From Stachybotrys elegans (lineage: Eukaryota; Ascomycota; Sordariomycetes; Hypocreales; Stachybotryaceae), in assembly GCA_020746835.1 (NCBI GenBank), contig JAGPNK010000056.1, forward strand, positions 1 through 16,616: a stretch of DNA of 16,616 nt. Direction: 5' to 3'. Positions 10,261 through 16,616 of this stretch are shown here, piece after piece. The number at the start of each line of letters is the position of its first letter. Position 1 is the stretch's first letter. Below the pieces are notes generated by a model. The model worked only from the letters and a program-made list of their open reading frames with translations, was not told the origin of the DNA and ran no database searches. A program made the translations under genes and the position numbers.

Positions 10261-10770
10261 ATGCTGCAGATGGTGCCCACCGCCCTGCAAGCCGACGCAC
10301 CTCGAGTTCCTGACACCGACGCCGACAACACCAGCGCTATTTGGATCGACGTGCGGAAGAACCTAGATATGTCTGCGCGCGTTACGAAGCGTGATGCCCG
10401 GCCGTCTCGCGGTCCGGCATCCGATACTGGCAGATCAAGCCTGTTGTCCGAACGGCCCAGCCCTGTCGACGGGGCTGAATCAGTGGGAACACCAGACAGC
10501 ACCTTGATGTCTCGCACAGGGATTACGCCTCGCAGCGCGAAATTCACTGACCTTGTCTTACTTCCACGTGGTATTAGGGTCAATGACACCAACGCTATTG
10601 TGCCCAGCGCATTCGCCCATTTTGGTACGAGCCTTCCGACAGAAGGCTACAAAAAACTGGAGGGGCTGGCCCATACCGACATCTGGGCTACCGGTGGCGA
10701 CGACTGGGTCCGGTCCCTATCGAACAAGTACAAGGAAATGAAGACACTGGGTCTGTGTGAGGAGCCCTAA
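10261..10770 (+). CDS. uncharacterised fungal ORF, possibly a 5' fragment of a longer gene
   Basis: This ATG-started frame has 169 residues. The first 90 are polar and low in information. From about residue 93 the sequence looks constrained: FTDLVLLPRGI, SAFAHFGTSLPTEGYKKLEGL, a W and a DDWVRSLSNKYKEM, ending in LCEEP. From memory only, this resembles the N-terminal part of an uncharacterised family repeated in filamentous fungi whose members continue well past the Cys-Glu-Glu position. If so, this copy is truncated. The same frame stays open for another 87 codons after the TAA (to 11034), with weak resemblance to coding sequence. A good GTGAGT donor follows near 10840, so an alternative spliced model cannot be excluded. 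An overlapping minus-strand frame (10101-10592) is taken as a shadow. Function is unknown. Confidence 0.4.
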   Translation: MLQMVPTALQADAPRVPDTDADNTSAIWIDVRKNLDMSARVTKRDARPSRGPASDTGRSSLLSERPSPVDGAESVGTPDSTLMSRTGITPRSAKFTDLVLLPRGIRVNDTNAIVPSAFAHFGTSLPTEGYKKLEGLAHTDIWATGGDDWVRSLSNKYKEMKTLGLCEEP

Positions 10771-11080
10771 CGATTGCTCGCGAACGCCCCAGCTATCTCG
10801 TCGCTGTCTCGGCATCGAGACCATCAACCTGACACGGAGCGTGAGTGGTTCGTGTTAATTTTTCGCTGGGAAGAAAGAACTTTTAGGAGCTTTGTTCCTG
10901 AAGGCACTGGGAGGAAAACAAAAGTGACTGATATTAAATATAAACCTAAACCAATACATGTGACGCAAGTAGTGTATGGGGATTTATATGCTGGAAGTTA
11001 TATGTGCCATTTTCAAGTCTTCTTGCTCTGCTGATGTGAAATGTGCAAATCCCTTAGAAATAGAGAGAGTGGTATATCTA
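10771..11080 (+). other. composition switch after the truncated ORF, no gene assigned
   Basis: The sequence is GC-rich to about 10850 and then turns A/T-rich, starting with GTTAATTTTTCG. The plus frame that follows the TAA at 10770 remains open to 11034 with no ATG near its start. This looks like a junction between a truncated gene and unrelated DNA. No target-site duplication or terminal repeat was recognised. Confidence 0.35.
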
Positions 11081-11404
11081 CTACCAGGGGTCTCTGTTTT
11101 GCCTAGAGATAGATCTGTTAGTGAAATCCGGTCGACGAAACCGTCGACTGTTCTCGCAGGCTCTCGCTCCACGTTTTCTTTTCACCCCAGGTAGCACCGA
11201 GAGCCACGTATGATTCAAGGGTTGTCGAAGAACTGCGCAGTCGAAATCGATGACCATAATACTGCAGCGCTCGGCATTCCAAAGTAGATTGGCATCGTGC
11301 TCATCACCATGGTTTACCCCCGATGCTCGAACAGCCTGCAAAGAGCGTTGGCTTCGTGCTTTCAGATCCATTGCATTGATATTGTAAAATAACCCTCGTT
11401 CCAA
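11081..11404 (-). pseudogene. protein kinase-like fragment (catalytic-loop and DFG region)
   Basis: A 107-codon minus-strand frame with no convincing start codon (first codon TTG, stop just upstream). It contains GVNHGDEHDANLLWN followed by MVIDFDCAVL. This fits the kinase catalytic loop with HGD in place of HRD, Asn five residues after the Asp, and a DFD in the DFG position 14 residues after that Asn. Degenerate fungal kinase-like proteins commonly show HGD or HRD followed by NMLW and DFE or DFD. The tail is basic (VKRKRGARA), as in several of those proteins. No N-lobe, Gly-loop or VAIK lysine is seen upstream to 11870. It is best read as the 3' end of a truncated gene; an unseen upstream exon is the alternative. 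Confidence 0.55.
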
Positions 11405-11787
11405 AGCCTGAGTTTATGATCGAGCAACAAACAAATTTTGTTTGAAAAACTCCTATCCATGTTTAGGAATGGCCGGGCCATAGAATTCGGGTAGATTTAA
11501 GTAATTGCATTTGTGTGGGCGAATACAGGAGGAAGTTCAAGATCAAGTACCTGCATTTTGGCTCGCGACGTAGGATGGCTCGCCACACAGGGATGGATGT
11601 TAATGAGCTTGAGAATAAAAGAAAGGGAGGGGAGCAGTCGAGAAAAAGGGGGGCTTTAAGGCTTTAAATATTGAATAAATACGGTTATAAGGTCAAGCTG
11701 CTATCCTTGCAGAACAAGACCCTTCTTCTCACCTAGAACTACATGCATTTTATGGTAGTAGAGCGACGAAGTAAGACTAGGTCTTTG
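11405..11787. other. spacer between kinase remnant and tRNA-like sequence
   Basis: No ORF of note is present. The minus strand has a T run opposite AAAAA at 11643-11647, preceded on that strand by six C. It could end a Pol III transcript started at the tRNA-like element upstream. Otherwise nothing is recognised. Confidence 0.35.
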
Positions 11788-11867
11788 CTTCGCTGGGATC
11801 GAGCCCCGCTCTGATTTCAGTCCGAGACGCTGTTTGCTAACCATCCAAAGGGCTAAGCTACTGTATT
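11788..11867 (-). repeat. degenerate tRNA-like sequence, possible SINE head
   Basis: The minus strand carries TAGCTTAGCCCTTTGG (11860-11845), a good internal Pol III A-box, and GGCTCGATCCC (11805-11795), one change from the B-box GGTTCGANTCC. A D-stem GCT/AGC can form, and GACTGAA in the middle recalls a tRNA-Phe or tRNA-Gln anticodon loop. The seven-base acceptor ends do not pair and the T-stem is mismatched, so it is not a working tRNA. With the T-run about 150 bases downstream it may be the 5' part of a tRNA-derived SINE, or simply a tRNA relic. Confidence 0.4.
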
Positions 11868-11869
11868 TA

Positions 11870-12805
11870 CTATTTCTTTATCCAGTTCGCTCGGTACTCT
11901 AATATAATGCAAGCTAGCTGTCTTCTCCCGCCCTTCCCACTATTATTGCCACAATCCTTCCAATTATTATACATCTCCTTGTGACAAGTCTCCTGATCCA
12001 ACGTCTGCTCTTCCGCCAGTGTACAGCCGGGTACCCAGGATAAAGAATATTGATAAATCTCCTTCCTTGCCCCTTGATAGAGCTCAGTAACGCTATCAGA
12101 GTCTGGTTGTAGCTTCCATGGCTGTTGGCAGAAGCGCCTTATGTTGATATTATGTGTATCCTCGTCAGTCAAGTAGGTCTCACCGTCGTTTCGACAGAGG
12201 AGATTAAAGTTATAATTTTGTGAAGTTTTAGGACAACTTGGGCTCTTAGATTCCTGCTGTGTTGAGGTTACTGCGAGAGCTGTCGAGGAAGTAGAAGTTA
12301 CTAGTGGCGCTAATGTTTTTGATGTTGTCAGTGTTGTCATTAAAGTTGTAAACAAAACTTCCTCTGATGATTGCAAAGTTGTGGTCGTGAGGTGGGGTGA
12401 GGTGCCTGTCGATATGCTAGTAACTGATAATTCCGTTGTAGTAATAGCCGGCTCCGTAGAGCTCGTTTGTATATCGGGATCCAGAATGGAGTCAGATGGC
12501 TCTGTGGCTGGGGAGTCGTGCCAGCTTCCTAGATGAAGGATAGGTGTACAGGCTGAGGTTGTCCAAGTGGCAGGAGAAACCAGCTCTGTTCTATAAGGTA
12601 CAGCGAATCTATCGCCGTCCTGTATATTGTTTACGTCAACGCCGGGGTTGAGACTCCGAATCTCGTCAAAGCCACCTAGGCCTAGGGCAGCCACAGCATC
12701 GATAAATATATCACCCCTTTGTACCTCCCACAACCCTGTATCATGAGTTCCAGTACAGGTTGCTGCAGCTAAATGGCCAAATAAAATAAAATAAATCATG
12801 TTCAT
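11870..12805 (-). CDS. secreted LysM-domain protein with Ser/Thr linker and Cys-rich C-terminus
   Basis: This is a single-exon gene of 311 residues from the ATG at 12805. The frame also has an ATG at 12967, but only the inner start gives a signal peptide (MNMIYFILFGHLAAATC). Residues about 27-71 form a LysM: WEVQRGDIFIDAVAALGL, then IRSLNPGVDVNNIQDGDRFAVPY, with the usual xxGD start, the NPG-like turn and the I-x-x-GD-x-FxVP end. LysM domains bind chitin or related GlcNAc polymers. A Ser/Thr-rich linker (about 100-205) is likely O-glycosylated. The C-terminal 110 residues hold regularly spaced Cys, including VPGC and W-x2-CGNNSGKGG-x4-AC, a pattern I associate with fungal secreted LysM or chitinase-linked proteins. 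Codons are more AT-rich than in the GH71 gene. It is divergent to the gene at 13243 and lies 1.4 kb from a chitinase. Chitin shielding or immune masking is possible but unproven. Confidence 0.8.
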   Translation of the reverse strand: MNMIYFILFGHLAAATCTGTHDTGLWEVQRGDIFIDAVAALGLGGFDEIRSLNPGVDVNNIQDGDRFAVPYRTELVSPATWTTSACTPILHLGSWHDSPATEPSDSILDPDIQTSSTEPAITTTELSVTSISTGTSPHLTTTTLQSSEEVLFTTLMTTLTTSKTLAPLVTSTSSTALAVTSTQQESKSPSCPKTSQNYNFNLLCRNDGETYLTDEDTHNINIRRFCQQPWKLQPDSDSVTELYQGARKEIYQYSLSWVPGCTLAEEQTLDQETCHKEMYNNWKDCGNNSGKGGRRQLACIILEYRANWIKK

Positions 12806-13242
12806 ACTGGAGTGATATGGGTTCTTTATACTTAGACCAATATGGCTTAAGAAATACTGGTTTATATAATAGTAGTCTATAGTTAGTCCTGACTTACATA
12901 GTAGTAGGTAGGTATTATTTATATTAAGATAAACCAACTCAGGGCAAGGCCTAATTGTAGTAGCCATTATTAGCTATTAGGTCCAAAAACAGCGCTTCTA
13001 AATATTCAATTAAAAAGAAAAGAGTATACTGAGATACTTACCTATTCTAGCTTACTCTTTATATAAGTATAATTACTAAGCTTTATTTAGCTTAAATTTA
13101 AATAAACTAGACTCAAATTCTAGAACTTAGCCATTTCTTTCTAAACTACTTTTTATATCCTTATATATTAGTACTTATATATATATATATCTCTACCCTT
13201 TGAAAATGTATTAGTCCTTTACTTTACCTTTTCTTATTAAAT
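12806..13242. promoter_or_regulatory. AT-rich divergent promoter region
   Basis: The 437-bp spacer separates two outward-facing genes and must hold both promoters. It is strongly AT-rich, with TATATATATATAT near 13175-13188 and several CTTTATAT and TTAGCTTA words at 13050-13100. Abundant TpA would fit mutational decay such as RIP or simply an A/T-rich promoter. No specific regulator site is identified. Confidence 0.45.
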
Positions 13243-13983
13243 ATGGATTTTTTTGCAACTGAATGGGATGAGCCAGAAGAGATTGACCAGCAGCAAAGGA
13301 TGGAAACATACACAAACCTTTCATTAGCAAAAACCTGGAAAGATATTCGCCATATACTTTCAGGTCTTGAAGGTCAAAAGTTCTATCTTGCTCTTGCTAT
13401 TAATGATATGCCTGAGATCTTTCGCTTTATAACAATGGCACGGATTTACTCCATGCCTGCAGAAGCAGTTGATGCAATCATTACATTTATACAATTAAAC
13501 AGACATACATATGATCCAACGTCTCTATTCCCTATTGTTTGTACCACAGGGTTTCTAGCATCTTTACCATACTCTGCACAATTTTGTAATGTTTGCGAGA
13601 AGATGTTCCAGCGATACGAGGATATAAACTGGAAGGCTTGCAAAAAGCATGCCCTTCATTCGGATTGCCTTGGGGCCTGTCTAAAGAAAAATATGAATCC
13701 TCTTTATGGGCTATGCAATTGTCATAGTGTTGGAAACAGCGAATCGCAACAACAGATATATTCTTCAGAAACACAATACTCCAAGAGAAGATTTAAATTG
13801 TTTAATTGGAATGTGTATCGAGATAAAAACGATGACACATATACTGAAGACAGTCTGCCTGAATCAAGCAAGGGCGATAGTGACGAAAGTTCATCTGAAA
13901 AATCATACACTGAAGATAGTCTGCCTGGATCAAGCAAGGGCATTGAGTTACCTGAACTCCAAGATCGATTTGCTTCTTTTTAA
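13243..13983 (+). CDS. uncharacterised protein with RING-H2-like Cys/His pattern
   Basis: This is a single-exon gene of 246 residues with no signal peptide, so it is probably intracellular. The N-terminal 100 residues look helical and acidic at the start (MDFFATEWDEPEEID) and have no known motif. Residues about 112-160 carry C-x2-C-x14-C-x2-H-x2-H-x2-C followed by C-x-C-H. Up to the sixth ligand this fits the RING-H2 consensus closely; the last pair is CxC rather than CxxC. If real, it would bind two zinc ions and could act as an E3 ubiquitin ligase. The C-terminal tail is acidic and Ser-rich with a partial tandem repeat of 22 residues. Codon use is A/T-rich, unlike the GH71 gene. No family was recognised as a whole, and the RING call rests on the spacing alone. 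Confidence 0.6.
   Translation: MDFFATEWDEPEEIDQQQRMETYTNLSLAKTWKDIRHILSGLEGQKFYLALAINDMPEIFRFITMARIYSMPAEAVDAIITFIQLNRHTYDPTSLFPIVCTTGFLASLPYSAQFCNVCEKMFQRYEDINWKACKKHALHSDCLGACLKKNMNPLYGLCNCHSVGNSESQQQIYSSETQYSKRRFKLFNWNVYRDKNDDTYTEDSLPESSKGDSDESSSEKSYTEDSLPGSSKGIELPELQDRFASF
13838..13953 (+). repeat. partial tandem repeat, 66-bp unit, in the RING-like gene
   Basis: The segment encoding YTEDSLPESSKG recurs 66 bp later as YTEDSLPGSSKG, giving a 22-codon unit present about 1.6 times. The frame is kept and only a few bases differ, so the duplication is recent or constrained. The encoded tail is acidic and Ser-rich. Confidence 0.85.
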
Positions 13984-14232
13984 GTTGGGTCTTGAACCTG
14001 ATTTTATTGTATCAATAGGCATTATTTATATAATATAGTATAAAGCTAGAATCTTTCTCCGGCTCTAACCAATGGGTGATTCTAACGATTTGTTTATTGT
14101 TTAACTCTATTCTGAGGACTGCCTCTTCTACCTCAGAATGCCATAATCACACGTTGAAGTGCTAGCAATCCCCGGACCCTTCATTAGAGCGCCCAATGGC
14201 AGTTACATCTGGATACCGGCCCAGACATGATG

Positions 14233-15364
14233 CTACCGTAGGTAGAAACCCGGGTTAGCATAAACCTGCGACATATCCCAGATCATGACACCACCAAAGC
14301 TCTTATACTGCTCGCTGAACGAAAGAGCACGTAAGAGTGCTGTCCCAGCCACGTAGCCTGCACCTGCACCTTCGTTTCCCGGTATTCCTAGCAAGACCTT
14401 GACATTGCGGTTTTTGCTCTCGGTACGCGCCCACGTATCCCAGGTCTCAAAATTGAAGTTTTTCTGAAGCACCTCGCCTTCTACATAGGACGAAACACCG
14501 CAGTAGTTGTTGTAAAACTGCACCATGATAAAATCGAAAGAAATCCTACCATTCAACATTGGATGATTAGCAATATCTGGATAGGGGAACTGTGGCGTAG
14601 CAGAGAGATAATAGGTCTTGCCATTAGCCGCAGCCGCAGCATCCATGTTGGCACGGAGCTGGTCTGCGAACGGAACCATATGGCTCTGTGCAGATTCGAG
14701 GTCAAGGTCGAACCCATCCACTACGGCTGCGCCGAAAGGGCGTAGTATCTTGCTCCCAGGCTGCTCGGGGCCAAAGGCGGCCCACAGCGTATCAACCCAC
14801 GAGACAGCATCGGAGCTGGAAACAAATCCCTTGTCGGAGTAGGTGGCACCGCCAATGGATAACATAATTGTCTTGCCCAGTCGCTGGCAAGTTTGTATAT
14901 CCTCCCTGGGCAATTCGTTAGCGGAAAGTTTGCCGATATGGCTTTTGTACGAACTCTATTTGGGGGCACTCAATCATTTGTGACCCTGGGATCAATATAC
15001 AGCTGTCTCCTGCGGAAGCGAAGTTTATAGAAGGGCTTGTGATGGACGTCAAGAAGGCCAGGGGTATAATGTCAATGCTCTCGTCTGTAAACAAGTCAAC
15101 CATGTTTGGGTTTTATTCTCGGGCTTCATACCAGAGCAGTAGTCTGCAAGACGATGCTGCGAGTCCTGCTGAGTATACGAATTTTGACCTAGTCCAATCG
15201 ATGGCTAGATTAAGCAAGAGAAGCAAGCCGTATGTGCAATACAACATACCCCAATAAATTACAATGTTGCTTGATACGGCTGTATCAAAACCGGCCTTCG
15301 CTCGCCGGACCAAGAGACCCATGAAGGCCAAGTGAATCAATAATATCATTTTTATCGCCGCCAT
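14233..15364 (-). CDS. class III endochitinase, GH18
   Basis: Four exons are read on the minus strand: 15364-15250, 15188-15132, 15084-14951 and 14901-14233. All phases agree and give 324 residues, a normal length for fungal class III chitinases. Introns are 61, 47 and 49 nt, with donors GTATGT, GTATGA and GTACAA. Exon 1 encodes a signal peptide from the ATG at 15364 (an in-frame ATG lies two codons upstream), ending near AKA, then VIYWGQNS across intron 1. Next come IDIIPLAFL, INFASAGD and MLSIGGAT. The catalytic DxxDxDxE is DGFDLDLE, placing the acid/base Glu at residue 171. Substrate residues MVQFYNNYC (about 228) and MIWDMSQ (about 309) are present. It should cleave chitin through substrate-assisted catalysis outside the cell. 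No chitin-binding module is attached, but a LysM protein is encoded nearby. It lies upstream in orientation of, and convergent with, the RING-like gene. Confidence 0.93.
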
Positions 15365-15717
15365 AGTCATATGTACAACTGCCCCGTCGGCAGTATGCGC
15401 CATGGTTATGGAAGCATAGGAGAGTTCTATGCTGGAAATGGCTTTTCTACGTGGGGCTTAACACATTGACCATCACTTATTCTGACGGGCCTAACATCGG
15501 TCTGGCCAGCAATACTCCGTTTCCGGCTCGAAATACATTGACACTCTTACCTCATCAAAATGATACAGGACTATAGTGTAATACAGTGCTATAGGGTGTG
15601 CACTTGGAATAAATACATTTACAAGAGCACTTAGTATAATGGGTCACTACGAATTTTGTGGTCTGTACTGAGATTATATTCAGTTCGTGGGTTACAGGTG
15701 TAATTAGTATACTGAAT
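15365..15717. other. spacer between chromodomain gene 3' end and chitinase start
   Basis: The 353-bp spacer should contain the chitinase promoter and the 3' UTR of the chromodomain gene. An inverted pair ACTGAAT/ATTCAGT (about 15711 and 15749) spans the stop region of the chromodomain gene. A near-palindrome TAAGTAGGCCTTA lies inside it. No ORF is recognised. Confidence 0.4.
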
Positions 15718-16134
15718 CTAAGTAGGCCTTAGTAGCTGTAAACAGTATTCAGTAATTATCTGATGGTTGCCTAAGTCGTCCTCCAGTTCCCAAGTTGGGC
15801 ACTCGTAGTCGGTCCATTTGACGGCATAGTATACACAGCCTGTCTGGTCTTCGTGATGTCCGACAATCTCCTTTATTTCATTAACAGACTCTCCGTCGAT
15901 AATGAAAGGACGTTGGCAGCACTCCTGCCATACCCGGAAGCCCCGAATATCCTCAAATACCCAAACAAGGGAGTGGTGGTTGGATTCCTGATCTAACGCC
16001 TCCACCTGTACTCCATGAAAAGTTCGGCTCGCGGTCTTGATGCTGCAAATAACTTGAAGAATCGGCACTTTGGAAGACCATGGTGCCTGTGTAAATAATT
16101 GTTTATGGGATCCGTCGGACCCCAAATACGCCAT
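15718..16134 (-). CDS. small chromodomain protein
   Basis: This is a single-exon frame of 138 residues from the ATG at 16134; the frame opens a little earlier at a GTG. Residues about 84-130 match a chromodomain: EIKEIVGHH, YYAVKWTDY, PTWELEDDL, then ITEYC. In HP1-type domains the methyl-lysine cage has three aromatics. Here Trp107 and Tyr110 fit two, while the first position is aligned with Asn, so binding may be weak or altered. The N-terminal 80 residues (VPILQVICSIK, VWVFEDIRGFRVW) are not recognised; they could be a second small beta domain. No integrase or reverse transcriptase sequence adjoins it, so it is not an obvious retrotransposon end, although chromodomains of this kind also occur at the C-terminus of fungal Ty3-type integrases. 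A nuclear chromatin role is likely but unproven. A 5' exon upstream is possible. Confidence 0.72.
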   Translation of the reverse strand: MAYLGSDGSHKQLFTQAPWSSKVPILQVICSIKTASRTFHGVQVEALDQESNHHSLVWVFEDIRGFRVWQECCQRPFIIDGESVNEIKEIVGHHEDQTGCVYYAVKWTDYECPTWELEDDLGNHQIITEYCLQLLRPT

Positions 16135-16476
16135 GGCGGTAGTCACACCTATCTATTACAACTAGGCCAGCCCCCAAGAAGATGGCAGGTCGGTTTGAGG
16201 AGAAGGAGAAGATAAGATTGGGTAAATCACTACGGCCAGCCGCAAGCGACAGTGAAAGCATGAACCTTAACGCATGGGAACCAGAGAAAAGACAGCACTG
16301 CAGAAGGGTTTGCAAAGAATGATATAGCAGAGAGGCAAATGTGATGTCCAAGAGAAGGGCATAATTCAAATGTAGCTCCTAGCACTTTCTCGCGATATGC
16401 TTCCCCTGCTGACGTACATGGTAGGTACCTACTTACTGTACTAGTGGCTGTTTTTTTGTATCCTTATGAGCGTAAA
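16135..16476. other. upstream region of the chromodomain gene
   Basis: A minus-strand frame at 16103-16369 overlaps the start of the chromodomain gene and has no motif. The remainder should hold the chromodomain gene promoter and the 3' UTR of any minus-strand gene entering from the right. Nothing else is recognised. Confidence 0.4.
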
Positions 16477-16584
16477 TCAGCTCTCTTCACCTTCACCAGA
16501 CTCGGCTTCTATAAACGAATTCGGTAAGTCGGAGTTGGCTTCTTCTTTCATATATGTTGCTACCCAAACCCCTGATTTTCCGTA
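16477..16584 (-). CDS. possible terminal exon of a gene running off the right edge
   Basis: On the minus strand a pyrimidine-containing stretch ending GTGTAG (16585) is followed by 35 sense codons and a TGA at 16477-16479. The peptide has a hydrophobic start (GVWVATYM) and an acidic, Ser-rich end (EAESGEGEES), typical of a protein C-terminus. The exon would begin at 16584 in phase 0. The rest of the gene lies outside the window, so no family can be assigned, and chance remains plausible. Confidence 0.3.
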   Translation of the reverse strand, partial: YGKSGVWVATYMKEEANSDLPNSFIEAESGEGEES

Positions 16585-16616
16585 CTACACAGAACAGTAC
16601 ATACACACATTACCAT

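Noticed and set aside
10101..10592. 163-codon minus-strand frame overlapping the plus ORF at 10261
   Set aside because: The plus frame carries the conserved-looking blocks; the minus frame reads as its shadow.
12806..12967. 54-residue N-terminal extension of the LysM protein from the ATG at 12967
   Set aside because: It would bury the signal peptide; the inner ATG at 12805 gives a normal secreted protein.
1..16616. CRISPR array or complete transposon with terminal repeats
   Set aside because: No regularly spaced identical repeats and no paired terminal inverted repeats or transposase motifs were found by eye.

Overview
The window looks like an accessory region of a filamentous ascomycete (Pezizomycotina, probably Sordariomycetes) chromosome. 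Genes are monocistronic and secreted hydrolases dominate. Introns are short (44-89 nt) with fungal GTATGT/GTAAGT donors and CTAAC-type branch sites. Domain families are filamentous-fungal: GH71 alpha-1,3-glucanase, class III GH18 chitinase, LysM protein and chromodomain protein. The species cannot be fixed from the sequence alone.

Layout, left to right. At 566-1675 (-) is a secreted PAF-acetylhydrolase-like alpha/beta hydrolase. At 2972-8784 (+) is a very large five-exon gene. It encodes a signal peptide, a GH71 domain, four Cys-rich repeats, Ser/Thr/Pro-rich linkers, an S8 subtilase domain with its catalytic residues, and two 51-residue Cys-rich repeats at the C-terminus. The whole frame is consistent except for one apparent single-base shift in a G-rich tract near 5211-5230. 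From about 8785 to 11870 only fragments are seen: a short coding-like ORF, a truncated fungal ORF at 10261-10770, a kinase-like remnant on the opposite strand at 11081-11404, and a degenerate tRNA-like sequence that may head a SINE.

From about 11.4 kb, and most clearly from 11.9 kb, the DNA becomes AT-rich. A LysM-type secreted protein (11870-12805, -) and a protein with a RING-H2-like Cys/His pattern (13243-13983, +) are divergently transcribed from a roughly 440-bp AT-rich spacer. Next come a complete four-exon class III chitinase (14233-15364, -), a small chromodomain protein (15718-16134, -), and possibly the last exon of another minus-strand gene at the right edge.

Three products can be tied to fungal or arthropod cell-wall chemistry: alpha-1,3-glucan (GH71), protein (subtilase) and chitin (GH18, LysM). 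A shared role in wall remodelling, or in attacking or defending against another organism, is a reasonable inference, but co-regulation is not shown. The most distinctive item is the glucanase-subtilase fusion.
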